Positions 26,446-34,964 of a stretch of 64,000 nucleotides of DNA are shown piece after piece. The position numbers were made by a program, and so were the translations under genes. Under the pieces are notes generated by a model, which saw only the letters and a program-made list of their open reading frames with translations, was not told the origin of the DNA and ran no database searches. The stretch lies in the NCBI RefSeq assembly GCF_001612905.1, contig NZ_BDBI01000011.1, positions 294,902 through 358,901 of the forward strand, written 5' to 3'. The first letter of the stretch is position 1; each line of letters begins with the position of its first letter. The DNA comes from Nocardia ignorata NBRC 108230 (GTDB lineage Bacteria > Actinomycetota > Actinomycetes > Mycobacteriales > Mycobacteriaceae).

Positions 26446-27778
26446 CCGCGTGGGTGTGGTCGGTGCGGGCTATGTCGGTCTCACCAGTGCCGCATGCCTG
26501 GCGCATCTGGGCCATCATGTGACCTGTCTGGACAACGACGAATCCAAGGTCGAAGCATTACGGGCGGGCACCGTCACGATAGTTGAGCCGGGCCTACCGG
26601 AACTGGTCCGCGAAGGACTGGCCGAAGACCGCTTGACCTTCACTTCCGACCCGCAGTCACTGGCCGAGTCCGAAGTGGTCATGCTGTGCCTGCCCACACC
26701 CATGGGGACCGACGGCACAGCGGATCTCAGTATCCTCGAGGACGCGCTGGTGACGCTGAGTCCGATCCTGCCCCCGGGTTGCGTGCTCGTCACCAAGTCC
26801 ACCGTCCCCGTCGGCACCGCCACGCGCATCCCCGCGCTGACCGGTCACCGGCATCCGGTCGTCAGCAATCCGGAATTCCTGCGCGAGGGTTACGCCGTGC
26901 ACGATTTCCTGCACCCCGACCGCGTCGTCGTCGGTGCGGACGAGCCGGATCACGAGGCAGCCGAGCACGTCGCCGGACTCTACGAGGGAACGGATGCGCC
27001 GGTCCTGCGATGCGACACGGCCAGCGCCGAGCTCGCCAAGTACGCCAGCAACGCGTTTCTCGCCGTCAAACTCTCCTTCGTCAACACCGTGGCCGAACTG
27101 TGCGAACACGTCGACGCCGACATCTCGAAGGTCACCGACGCGATGGGCAAGGACGCGCGTATCGGGCCGTCGTTCCTCGCACCCGGACCCGGTTGGGGCG
27201 GTTCGTGTCTGCCCAAGGACACCCGTGCACTCTTGGCGGTAGCACAGGCGTCCGGTGTGGACTTCGCCATCGTCCGCGACGCTGTGCGTGCCAACGACCA
27301 CCAGCGCGCGATGGTCTTGCGCAAGGTCCGTCGCGCGGTCACCGGCACGGTCGACGGCTCCCTCGCGGGGACGCGGATCGGGGTATTCGGGCTCGCGTTC
27401 AAAGCCGGGACGGGCGACCTACGCGACTCCCCCGCCGTCGCCATCGCTCGTCAGCTCGCCCACCACGATGCCCTCGTGACGGCGTACGACCCCTGTGTGC
27501 CGCAATCCGGCACACACGACCTCGCGGCGGGCCCCGATGCGATCCAGGTCGTCGACGACCCCTACCTCGCCGCGAAGGACGCCAACGCGATCCTCATCCT
27601 CACCGAGTGGCCCGAGTTCCGAACGCTCGACTGGAAGAAGATCGCCGACGCCGTCGAACACCCCGTCATCGTGGACACCCGCAACCTGCTCGATGAACAA
27701 CTACTGGACGGCACAGGTTTCACGGTGGCGGGCATCGGGTCATCCGCCCCTGCCGGATTCACGGATCGGTCGAAGTAG
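26438..27778 (+). CDS. UDP-glucose 6-dehydrogenase
   Basis: 446 residues with the three-domain UGD fold: NAD-binding GAGYVGL at the N-terminus, CLPTPMGTDGTADLS, substrate loop NPEFLREGYAVHDF, catalytic Cys in GWGGSCLPKDTRAL, and C-terminal FGLAFKAGTGDLRDSPA. It oxidises UDP-glucose twice to UDP-glucuronate, feeding the UDP-xylose synthase at 21104. The ATG follows AGGAGG and overlaps the GT9 gene by 8 bp. It is the last gene of the glycan cluster. Confidence 0.95.
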   Translation: MGNRVGVVGAGYVGLTSAACLAHLGHHVTCLDNDESKVEALRAGTVTIVEPGLPELVREGLAEDRLTFTSDPQSLAESEVVMLCLPTPMGTDGTADLSILEDALVTLSPILPPGCVLVTKSTVPVGTATRIPALTGHRHPVVSNPEFLREGYAVHDFLHPDRVVVGADEPDHEAAEHVAGLYEGTDAPVLRCDTASAELAKYASNAFLAVKLSFVNTVAELCEHVDADISKVTDAMGKDARIGPSFLAPGPGWGGSCLPKDTRALLAVAQASGVDFAIVRDAVRANDHQRAMVLRKVRRAVTGTVDGSLAGTRIGVFGLAFKAGTGDLRDSPAVAIARQLAHHDALVTAYDPCVPQSGTHDLAAGPDAIQVVDDPYLAAKDANAILILTEWPEFRTLDWKKIADAVEHPVIVDTRNLLDEQLLDGTGFTVAGIGSSAPAGFTDRSK

Positions 27779-27950
27779 CCGGGGTAGGTGCGGCGCCCTT
27801 GCGTCTTTCGTCCTGAGCGCGATGGAAGAACGGCTGGGTCCGCCGACCACGTCCAGGCCAAAATCCGGTTCACCCCTCGCATGTCACACTTGCCTGCCTT
27901 ACGTCGTCAACCAGGCAGCAACCTGAGACCACAGCAACACAAGCGAGGAC

Positions 27951-29267
27951 ATGGCAATGGGTATCGAGGAATTGCGTAACGCGGTCCGTGGACGTGTGCT
28001 GCTGCCCGGTGACGCGGGATTCGACCAGGCGGTTCAGCCGTGGAATCTGGCGGTGGCGCAGCCGGTTTCGGGCGTCGTCGCTGTCGCCCACGCCCACGAC
28101 ACCGCCGACTTGGTGAAGTTCGCGCGCAGCGCGAACCGGCAATTAGTCACGCAGACAACCGGGCACGGCGCGACCGGCGGAATCGAAGATGCGATCCTCA
28201 TCCGCACGGGCGCCCTGGACCGTCTAGAGATCGACGCCGAGCGCCGGACGGCCAGAGTCGGTACCGGCGTGCAATGGGGTGCCGTCCAAGCCGCCGCCGC
28301 CACGCACGGACTGACCGGGCTGGCCGGTAGCAATCCCGTCGTCGGCGTCACCGGCTACACCCTCGGCGGCGGATTCGGCTGGCTGGCACGCAAATACGGC
28401 TGGGCCGCCGACGCGGTGCGCGCCTTCGAGATCGTCGACGCCGACGGCCGATGCGCTCGGATCACCGCCGATTCCGACCCGCAGCTGTTCTGGGCACTGC
28501 GCGGCGGCGGCGGTGACTTCGCGATCGTCACCGAGATCGAGTTCGACCTGTTCCCGCTGTCGCGCCTCTACGGCGGCCGCGTGATGTGGCCTGCCGACCG
28601 CACCCGCGCGGTATTCGACCTCTTCACCGAGCTCACCACGGACGCACCCCCCGAACTGTCGGTCTGGTTGCAGCGCTACCAGATCCCCGGCGCCGCACCG
28701 ACCGTCGCCATCGACTTCGCCTACCTCGGCGAGCCGGACGAAGGCCGCGCGCTGACCGCCCGGCTCGACAGCATCGAGGGAATCCTCGCCGACACCCGAG
28801 GCGCGTTGACCCCGGCTCAGATCGGCCGGATCACCGCCGAACCCACCGATCCCAGCCCGTCGCTGTCGCGCGGTGAACTGCTCACCGACCTCGACGACGC
28901 GGTGATCAAAACCCTCATCGAGGCTCCGGTGGCACCGCTGCTCAACATCCAGCTCCGCGGCCTCGGCGGCGCCCTCGCCGAACCCCGGCCCGAAGGTGGC
29001 GCCCGCGGGCCCGTCACCGAGCCGTACGCGCTCTACATGCTTGGCCTCGGCCTTCCGCACCTGCTCGACGACATCCAGACCCGATTCGCCGAAATCCTCG
29101 ATGCCCTCGGCCCCCACATCACCGGCTCCAAGCCCTACACCTTCCTCGCCCCCGGCGAGACGGCTTCAGCCGCCTTCGACCCGGAAACCCTTGCGCGCTT
29201 ACGACAGATCAAAATCACCCGCGATCCGCACAACACCATCCGAGCCAACTTCCCACTTCACCACTGA
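27951..29267 (+). CDS. FAD-linked oxidase, berberine-bridge-enzyme type
   Basis: 438 residues. The PCMH FAD-binding domain (about 40-210) includes TTGHGATGG, whose His is the usual site of covalent flavin attachment, NPVVGVTGYTLGGGFGWLARKYG and GGGGDFAIVTEIEF. The C-terminal BBE motif KITRDPHNTIRANFPL (about 420-435) confirms the class. Such enzymes oxidise sugars or aromatic alcohols; the substrate is unknown. There are two start candidates (27951 and 27957) after AAGCGAGG. It is transcribed alone between the glycan cluster and rarA. Confidence 0.92.
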   Translation: MAMGIEELRNAVRGRVLLPGDAGFDQAVQPWNLAVAQPVSGVVAVAHAHDTADLVKFARSANRQLVTQTTGHGATGGIEDAILIRTGALDRLEIDAERRTARVGTGVQWGAVQAAAATHGLTGLAGSNPVVGVTGYTLGGGFGWLARKYGWAADAVRAFEIVDADGRCARITADSDPQLFWALRGGGGDFAIVTEIEFDLFPLSRLYGGRVMWPADRTRAVFDLFTELTTDAPPELSVWLQRYQIPGAAPTVAIDFAYLGEPDEGRALTARLDSIEGILADTRGALTPAQIGRITAEPTDPSPSLSRGELLTDLDDAVIKTLIEAPVAPLLNIQLRGLGGALAEPRPEGGARGPVTEPYALYMLGLGLPHLLDDIQTRFAEILDALGPHITGSKPYTFLAPGETASAAFDPETLARLRQIKITRDPHNTIRANFPLHH

Positions 29268-29276
29268 AATCCGAGG

Positions 29277-29311
29277 CTCGGAGAATCCGCAGGCGTCGTG
29301 GGTTCTCCGAG
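29277..29311. terminator. Hairpin between convergent FAD oxidase and rarA
   Basis: A 9-bp stem (CTCGGAGAA 29277-29285 with TTCTCCGAG 29303-29311) plus two further pairs across a bulge lies 9 bases after the oxidase stop. No T-tract is present. Confidence 0.5.
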
Positions 29312-29425
29312 GTCGTCGTGATCGACAGCCGCGAGGTCCGAATACGCCACGATCGATGCGGGCTTGCCGCAGTGGACTGCCGAAAGTGGTTGTCACCGTT
29401 CGGTTGAGCCAAGCTACGATTCACG

Positions 29426-30739
29426 TCATGAGTCGGTGTTGGAGCCGGTGTCGCTGGCCTTGCGGAGTCGCGCCCAGTGGCGGAGTCGTTCGGTGATCAC
29501 TGCCTCGTACCCGCCGGCGGTCGGCTCGTAGAAGGTCTGCCGTGGCATGCCGTCGGGGAAGTAGTTCGCCCCGGAGAAGCCGGTCTCGGTGTCGGGATCG
29601 TACTGGTAGTTCGCGCCGTAACCCAGGTCCTTCATGAGCCGGGTAGGGGCGTTGAGAATGTGCGCCGGTGGCATCAGGGAGCCGGTGCGTTTCGCCGCCG
29701 CGCGGGCTTTGCCGAAGCCGCGGTACACCCCGATCGACTTCGGCGCGGTCGCCAGATAGAGAACCGCCTGCGCGATCGCGAGTTCGCCTTCGGGCGAGCC
29801 GAGCCGTTCGTACACATCCCACGCGGCGAGAGCCTGCTGCACCGCGGCGGGATCGGCGAGGCCGATGTCCTCGGTGGCGAATCGGGTGATGCGGCGGGCG
29901 ATGAACAACAGGTCCTCGCCACCGTCGAGCATCCGCGCCAACCAGTACAGCGCCGCATCGGGGTCGGAGCCGCGCATCGATTTGTGGAGCGCGGAGATGA
30001 GGTTGTAGTGCCCTTCCTGCGACTTGTCGTACAGCGGTGCCCGTTTCTGCACCGCGGCGGCGAGGGCGAGCGGGTCGACGGGGGCGGGCAACGCCTGCAC
30101 CTGCTCGATCATGTTCAGCAAGTACCGGCCGTCCCCGTCCGCCATCGCGACCAGCGCCTGCCGGGCGTCCTCGTCGAGTGGCAGCGGGCCGAGAAGGGTT
30201 TCGGCCCGACCGATGAGCGCGCGCAGGGCGGTGGCGTCGAGGCGTCTCAGGACGAATACCTGACAGCGCGACAGCAATGCGCCGTTGAGTTCGAAGCTGG
30301 GGTTCTCCGTGGTCGCGCCGACGAGGACGATCGTGCCGTCCTCGACATAGGGCAGAAACGAGTCCTGTTGCGCACGGTTGAAGCGGTGGATCTCGTCGAC
30401 GAACAGCAGCGTGCCCTGTCCGACCTCTTTCCGTCGCTGTGCCGCGTGGAACACCTTCCGCAGGTCCGCGACACCGGAGAACGTCGCCGACAACGGTTCG
30501 AAGGTGAGGTCGGTCCGTTCGGCGAGGAGCCGGGCGATGGTGGTCTTCCCGCAGCCGGGCGGGCCCCACAGGACCATCGACGCCAACCGGTGCGCGGCGA
30601 CCATCCGGCCGATCGGGGCGTCCTCGGCCAGCAGATGGTCCTGACCGACGACATCGGTCAGGGTCCGAGGCCGCAACCGCTCCGCCAAGGGGCGGGAAGC
30701 GTCGTCGGCCTCGAACAGCGACGGCGGCTGTTCGCTCAC
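29426..30739 (-). CDS. rarA: Replication-associated recombination protein A (RarA/MgsA AAA+ ATPase)
   Basis: 437 residues. N-terminal LAERLRPRTLTDVVGQDHLL, Walker A GPPGCGKTT (about 58-66), Walker B LLFVDEIHRFNRAQQDSFLP, sensor 1 ATTENPSFELN, and a C-terminal lid and tetramerisation domain ending with the family motif YKYPHD-like YGANYQYDPDT. It acts at stalled replication forks with the replisome and SSB. The GTG start overlaps by 4 bp the stop of a 40-codon upstream gene, implying translational coupling. Confidence 0.96.
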   Translation of the reverse strand: MSEQPPSLFEADDASRPLAERLRPRTLTDVVGQDHLLAEDAPIGRMVAAHRLASMVLWGPPGCGKTTIARLLAERTDLTFEPLSATFSGVADLRKVFHAAQRRKEVGQGTLLFVDEIHRFNRAQQDSFLPYVEDGTIVLVGATTENPSFELNGALLSRCQVFVLRRLDATALRALIGRAETLLGPLPLDEDARQALVAMADGDGRYLLNMIEQVQALPAPVDPLALAAAVQKRAPLYDKSQEGHYNLISALHKSMRGSDPDAALYWLARMLDGGEDLLFIARRITRFATEDIGLADPAAVQQALAAWDVYERLGSPEGELAIAQAVLYLATAPKSIGVYRGFGKARAAAKRTGSLMPPAHILNAPTRLMKDLGYGANYQYDPDTETGFSGANYFPDGMPRQTFYEPTAGGYEAVITERLRHWARLRKASDTGSNTDS

Positions 30740-30858
30740 GATTTCTTCCCTGGGTCCACATCGAGGTGCGGGGTGAACGGCCGCCCGTGGCCGACGTGGG
30801 CGAGCGCCCCCGCGGTCTCGCGGGTGACCTGCTGAAGCTGCTCCCCCGAGAGGGTCAT
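30736..30858 (-). CDS. 40-aa protein translationally coupled to rarA
   Basis: The ATG at 30858 has a GGAAAGG site 6 bases upstream and opens 40 codons (MTLSGEQLQQVTRETAGALA, then HVGHGRPFTPHLDVDPGKKS). Its TGA overlaps the GTG of rarA in the GTGA arrangement seen at other operon junctions here. Its composition is that of a soluble helical N-terminus and a flexible His/Pro tail, with actinomycete codon use. The function is unknown. It could be a real small protein or a coupling leader for rarA. Confidence 0.55.
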   Translation of the reverse strand: MTLSGEQLQQVTRETAGALAHVGHGRPFTPHLDVDPGKKS

Positions 30859-30974
30859 CGCTCTGCCTTTCCGAAGCTACCGGTCGTCATCGACATCTCG
30901 CGTTGTCGCACAATAGCCGTGTCACGCCGAAACCGCGTCCCGGCCCGGGGGTGCCTTGTGAAGAACGGGATTTC

Positions 30975-32108
30975 GTGAGCTCCGCTGTCTTTCTGGTACT
31001 GATCGTGTTGATTCCGGCGGTGATGCTCGCTGTGCCGTGGTGGGCGCTGATCGCTGCCCCCACCGAACGCAGTGGTCTGCTGTACCGGGTCGGCACTGCG
31101 GCTTTCGTCGCCGGGTACATCTGCCTGCCGGCCGCGCTGATCCTCGGGCACGGGCCGCCGCAGATCGACTCGGCAGCGATCGTCGGGGACGTCCTGCTCG
31201 GGGTGGTGTGGGTGCTGTTCAGCTGGTCGGTGATCGGGCTGGTGGTCCGTGGTGGGCTGCGGATGATCGGTGCACGGGGAGTTCGTGCGAGTCGAGTAGT
31301 CGCGCTCGCCGTGGTGGTGGTGTCGGTGGTGCTGACCGGGTACGGCGTCTACGAGGCGCGGCGGGTGCCGCAGGTGCGCACCGTCGACGTCGCGATACCG
31401 CGGCTGGCGCCGGGCCTCGACGGATTGCGGGTGGTGGTCCTCACCGACACCCACTTCGCCGCGCTGGACCGGGAGGGCTGGTCGCGACGGGTGGTCGAGG
31501 AAGTCAACGCGCAGCGACCCGACATCGTGGGACTGGCGGGTGACCTCGTCGACGGCTCGGTGGACGAACGGCGCCATCAGGTTGCTCCGCTCGCCGGGGT
31601 GCGGGCGCCGCTGGGGCGGTTCTACATCACCGGCAATCACGAGTACCTCGGCGACGCCCAGTCGTGGCTCGACTACATGACCTCCATCGGGTGGCAGCCG
31701 CTGCACAACGCGCACCGGACCGTCGAACGCGACGGGGACAGGTTGACCGTTGCCGGGATCGACGATCCTACGGGCGACGATGTGCCAGGCCACGGCCCTG
31801 ATCTCGCGGCCGCGCTCGCGGGCACCGACCGGGGGTTGCCGGTGGTTCTGTTCGCACATCAGCCCAGCCAGGTCGCCGACAGTTCGGCGGCTGGGGTGGA
31901 ACTGCAGATCTCCGGACACACCCACGGCGGTCAGATCTGGCCTTTCCACTACCTGGTCCGACTCGACCAGCCGGTCGTCTCCGGATTGAGCAGCCACGCG
32001 AACGGCACCCAGCTCTACACCAGCCGTGGTACCGGGTACTGGGGGCCGCCGATGCGAGTGTTCGCGCCCAGCGAGATCACCGTGCTGGTCCTGCATCCCC
32101 AGAAGTGA
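30975..32108 (+). CDS. Membrane-anchored metallophosphoesterase
   Basis: 377 residues. Four predicted membrane helices (about 3-25, 38-58, 67-90, 107-124) are followed by a calcineurin-like phosphoesterase domain (about 140-370) with all metal motifs: VLTDTHF, GDLVDG, GNHEYLG, AHQPSQ and SGHTHGGQ. This is the YkuE/YaeI-like arrangement. Relatives act on phospholipid or lipid-linked phosphates; the substrate is not known here. GTG start (the frame extends 24 codons further upstream without a good site). It converges on the NERD gene. Confidence 0.92.
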   Translation: MSSAVFLVLIVLIPAVMLAVPWWALIAAPTERSGLLYRVGTAAFVAGYICLPAALILGHGPPQIDSAAIVGDVLLGVVWVLFSWSVIGLVVRGGLRMIGARGVRASRVVALAVVVVSVVLTGYGVYEARRVPQVRTVDVAIPRLAPGLDGLRVVVLTDTHFAALDREGWSRRVVEEVNAQRPDIVGLAGDLVDGSVDERRHQVAPLAGVRAPLGRFYITGNHEYLGDAQSWLDYMTSIGWQPLHNAHRTVERDGDRLTVAGIDDPTGDDVPGHGPDLAAALAGTDRGLPVVLFAHQPSQVADSSAAGVELQISGHTHGGQIWPFHYLVRLDQPVVSGLSSHANGTQLYTSRGTGYWGPPMRVFAPSEITVLVLHPQK

Positions 32109-32216
32109 AGGTGCGACAGCTCCCGAGCCCCCGCTGATCTCGCGGCAGCCGATGCTCACCGAGGACGATTACACAGGCTTCAGACGCTGCGGCGAGCAGA
32201 GGCTTGTTCCGCCCTT

Positions 32217-32942
32217 TCAGTAGCGGCGCAGTGGAGGCGCACCGGGAACACCGTCGTCGGGGTAGACAGGTTCGCCGAGCGCGGCAGCGATCGTCTCCCG
32301 ACGGCCGTCGTAGCGATGCGCGACACCGAGGCGCGTCAGCAGGGTATGCACCCGGTCCGCGTCCCACTGCACCTTCTGGTCGTCCAATCGGTGCAGGTAA
32401 TACCGGAACACGTCGAAGTCTTCGACGATGATGTCGGTCTTCTCCGGATGGGCGTCGACCTCCAGCGCCGGGACATCCTGGCCGGGGAGCAGCATCACCA
32501 CGACCAGGCCCCAGACGAAGCATGGCCGCCGGGTCGCGCTGGTGGCCCAGTTCTTCACCGCAAGAGAGTTCGCGCGGACTTGTTTGACGGGGTCGTGGTC
32601 GTAGCCGTTGCCGTAGATGTCGGCGACCTCACCGTCGTCCATCACCCACGGCCCGTTCGGCGGAATGATCAACGTCCCGTGCTGCACGCTGCGGAATCCC
32701 TTGATCTCGACGGCGATACACCGCTGACGGGTGAAGATCAGCGCGTCGAGCCGACGGCTGTGACCACGGTACGGAACGTTGACGTCGAGCAACACCACAC
32801 CGGGCTGGGCCGGACTCCACTCGATCCAGTCGGCGAAACGCTCCTCGGCGGATGACAACTCCGAATCCGGGTCGACCAACAGCAACACAACGACCTCCCC
32901 GATAGACCGGCCTCGCGGGTTCATCAGGCCGGTCTCGCGCAC
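32217..32942 (-). CDS. NERD-domain (nuclease-related) protein
   Basis: 241 residues. After a short N-terminus, the domain with SSAEERFADWI, VPYRGHSRRLDALIFTRQRCIAVEIKGF follows the NERD pattern: the Asp in RLDALI and the ExK in AVEIKGF are the PD-(D/E)xK-like catalytic residues (about 63 and 79-81). The C-terminal half is unassigned. NERD proteins are predicted nucleases or nucleic-acid-interacting proteins, sometimes in mobile or defence contexts, but here the gene stands alone between housekeeping genes. The GTG at 32942 has an ideal GGAGGT site 8 bases upstream. Confidence 0.85.
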   Translation of the reverse strand: MRETGLMNPRGRSIGEVVVLLLVDPDSELSSAEERFADWIEWSPAQPGVVLLDVNVPYRGHSRRLDALIFTRQRCIAVEIKGFRSVQHGTLIIPPNGPWVMDDGEVADIYGNGYDHDPVKQVRANSLAVKNWATSATRRPCFVWGLVVVMLLPGQDVPALEVDAHPEKTDIIVEDFDVFRYYLHRLDDQKVQWDADRVHTLLTRLGVAHRYDGRRETIAAALGEPVYPDDGVPGAPPLRRY

Positions 32943-33232
32943 CGATCTCTACCTCCGTGCCAGTGTCGCACGCCGCACCGATGCCCCGAAGTCGTTCGCA
33001 CACAGAGGTTTACAGCCGCGGACACCGACCTGGGATCATCGCGATGAACAGTGGCGCCGAAGCGATGACCTGGCGCGCCGGATATTGCTTGCACCAGATA
33101 TCCGAAGGACCAAACCGCGGAGGGGGGCAGCGCGAACTTCCGCTAGGGCCGTTTCGGGTAGCCGATCCGCCCCTGGCACACCCTGTGATGTCCTCATCCG
33201 GAGGACGCGACCGGCACGAGAGGTTCTCGACA

Positions 33233-34264
33233 GTGCGACAACATCGTCCCACCCGCACAGCAACCCTGCGATCGACCCTTGTCGGCCTCCTGATCGCCGC
33301 CACACTCGGCGGCTCGGTCACCTCCGCGACCGCGGCACCCGAGTCGGCCAGGGTGTTGTCCGCCGACGCGGTCGACGACCGGCAACTCAACGTGACGGTG
33401 TACTCCCCCGCCATGAACAGACCGATTCCGCTGCAGGTCATCCGTGCTGCCGACACCTCGAATCCGCGGCCGACGATGTACCTCCTGAACGGCTCACAAG
33501 GCGGCCCCGGTGGAAGCGGCTGGGACGCGCAAACCGATGCCGTCAGCTTCCTGCGTGACAAGGACGTCAACGTCGTCACCCCGGTCGGCGGCGCCAGCTC
33601 CTACTACACCGACTGGGTGCGCGACGATGCGGCGCTGGGGCGCAACAAGTGGCAGACCTTCCTCAACGAGGAGCTGCCGCCGGTGATCGAGGACTTCCTG
33701 CGCGCCGACGGCAACCGAACCCTGGTCGGGGTTTCGATGAGCGGAACCTCGGTGCTGAATCTGGCGATCGCCAAACCAGGGTTCTGGCGCAGCGTGGCCT
33801 CCTACAGCGGCTGCGCTCAGACCTCGGACCCCATCGGGCAGGAATTCGTGCGGATCACGGTGGAGAACTGGGGCGGCGGGCAGAGCGTCGAGAACATGTG
33901 GGGCCCACGCACCGGGCCGTTGTGGCGCGCCAACGACCCGCTGGTCAACGCGGAAGGGCTGCGCGGCACCGCGATCTACCTGAGCACCGGGACCGGAATC
34001 CCCGCCGCACCTCACGACACGCCGACCGATCCGCGCGTGCGGGACGGCAGAATTCCGCTGCCGATCCAGATCGCCTTCGGCGGTCCAATCGAGGCCGCGG
34101 TGCACTTCTGCACGATGAACCTCGCAGATCGATTGCGCGAGTTGGATATCCCGGTGACTCTGGACGAGCGGCCGGTAGGTACGCATTCGTGGGGCTACTG
34201 GGAAGACGATCTGCGCAATTCCTGGCCGTTCCTGGCGCAATCTATCGGCAGCCGGACACCCTGA
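33233..34264 (+). CDS. Trehalose mycolyltransferase (antigen 85/Cmt family)
   Basis: 343 residues with a signal peptide (about 1-36, ending TSATAAP) and the antigen-85 fold: MYLLNGSQGGPGGSGW (oxyanion hole and substrate loop), DVNVVTPVGGASSYYTDW, nucleophile Ser in GVSMSGTSVLNLA, YSGCAQTSDP, and the catalytic His in GTHSWGYWEDDL. It transfers mycolic acids between trehalose monomycolate and arabinogalactan or trehalose at the cell surface, which places the organism among mycolic-acid producers. GTG start with GAGAGG upstream. Confidence 0.93.
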   Translation: MRQHRPTRTATLRSTLVGLLIAATLGGSVTSATAAPESARVLSADAVDDRQLNVTVYSPAMNRPIPLQVIRAADTSNPRPTMYLLNGSQGGPGGSGWDAQTDAVSFLRDKDVNVVTPVGGASSYYTDWVRDDAALGRNKWQTFLNEELPPVIEDFLRADGNRTLVGVSMSGTSVLNLAIAKPGFWRSVASYSGCAQTSDPIGQEFVRITVENWGGGQSVENMWGPRTGPLWRANDPLVNAEGLRGTAIYLSTGTGIPAAPHDTPTDPRVRDGRIPLPIQIAFGGPIEAAVHFCTMNLADRLRELDIPVTLDERPVGTHSWGYWEDDLRNSWPFLAQSIGSRTP

Positions 34265-34400
34265 GCCCGAACCAACCGTATCGCGGGAATCCGGAGTGGC
34301 GCGCGCCGAACCTCCGTTCCCCGACGCGGCCCTGGCCGACGGCAGACCGGGCATGCATCGCCGTACACACGCGGAGTCGGTTCCGTAATCGGGAGGATCA

Positions 34401-34964
34401 ATGAACAACGAACTAGGCCAAGTAGTCGTCGCGACCACCGTGGTGAACGGCGAACGGGAGGTGTGCATAGAGGTAAGCGATCCGCGACAGGACAACTCTG
34501 CGCACGACTGGCTGTGCACATATCGGATCGACGGCAGCCGTGACCACACGGTCCGCGGACCGGACAGGTTGGCCGCCGTCTACGTGGCGCTGCTGGAGGC
34601 CGAAAAAGCCGCGGCCCGAGCCGTGCCGGGGGTAGGTCGGCTACGGCACGCCGCACGCGCGGTAGTGGCCGACGCCCGCGAGTTCGGCGCCCCGCTGGGA
34701 GCCCGCGCAGTCCACACTTCCGCGGGCCCGGTCGTGATCACCATCGGGCGGCCGCGCCAGGATCCGAACCGTCCACACACCTACCTGTGCCCCTTCCGAA
34801 TCGATGACCGCACCGAAGCCTTCGGGCAAGGATTCAATGAGATCCAGGCGGTGATGTCAGCGATCCGCAGCGTCGGCGCGATCGTGGGGATACCGGGCAA
34901 CTGGCTCGCGCCGACGGAAAACACTGTGCCAGAGGGGTTTCTGCTATCACGATCAACTCGATGA
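34401..34964 (+). CDS. Tandem-domain DUF6968-like protein
   Basis: 187 residues with two related copies of one ~75-residue unit. Copy 1 (about 8-75) has VSDPRQDNSAHDWLCTYRIDG and GPDRLAAVYVAL; copy 2 (about 108-172) has GRPRQDPNRPHTYLCPFRIDD and GFNEIQAVMSAI. The shared pattern PRQD....LC.(F/Y)RID......A resembles DUF6968 domains (assignment from memory), small proteins of unknown role common in actinomycetes, normally single-copy. The ATG follows GGGAGG. The stop overlaps cydB tail to tail by 12 bp. Confidence 0.8.
   Translation: MNNELGQVVVATTVVNGEREVCIEVSDPRQDNSAHDWLCTYRIDGSRDHTVRGPDRLAAVYVALLEAEKAAARAVPGVGRLRHAARAVVADAREFGAPLGARAVHTSAGPVVITIGRPRQDPNRPHTYLCPFRIDDRTEAFGQGFNEIQAVMSAIRSVGAIVGIPGNWLAPTENTVPEGFLLSRSTR

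Noticed and set aside
27891..27917. TGCCTG...CAGGCA inverted repeat before the FAD oxidase
   Set aside because: Only 6-bp arms with a 15-base spacer in GC-rich DNA; could easily be chance.
32217..32942. NERD protein as part of a phage-defence island
   Set aside because: No helicase, methylase, toxin or other defence gene nearby; flanks are housekeeping genes.
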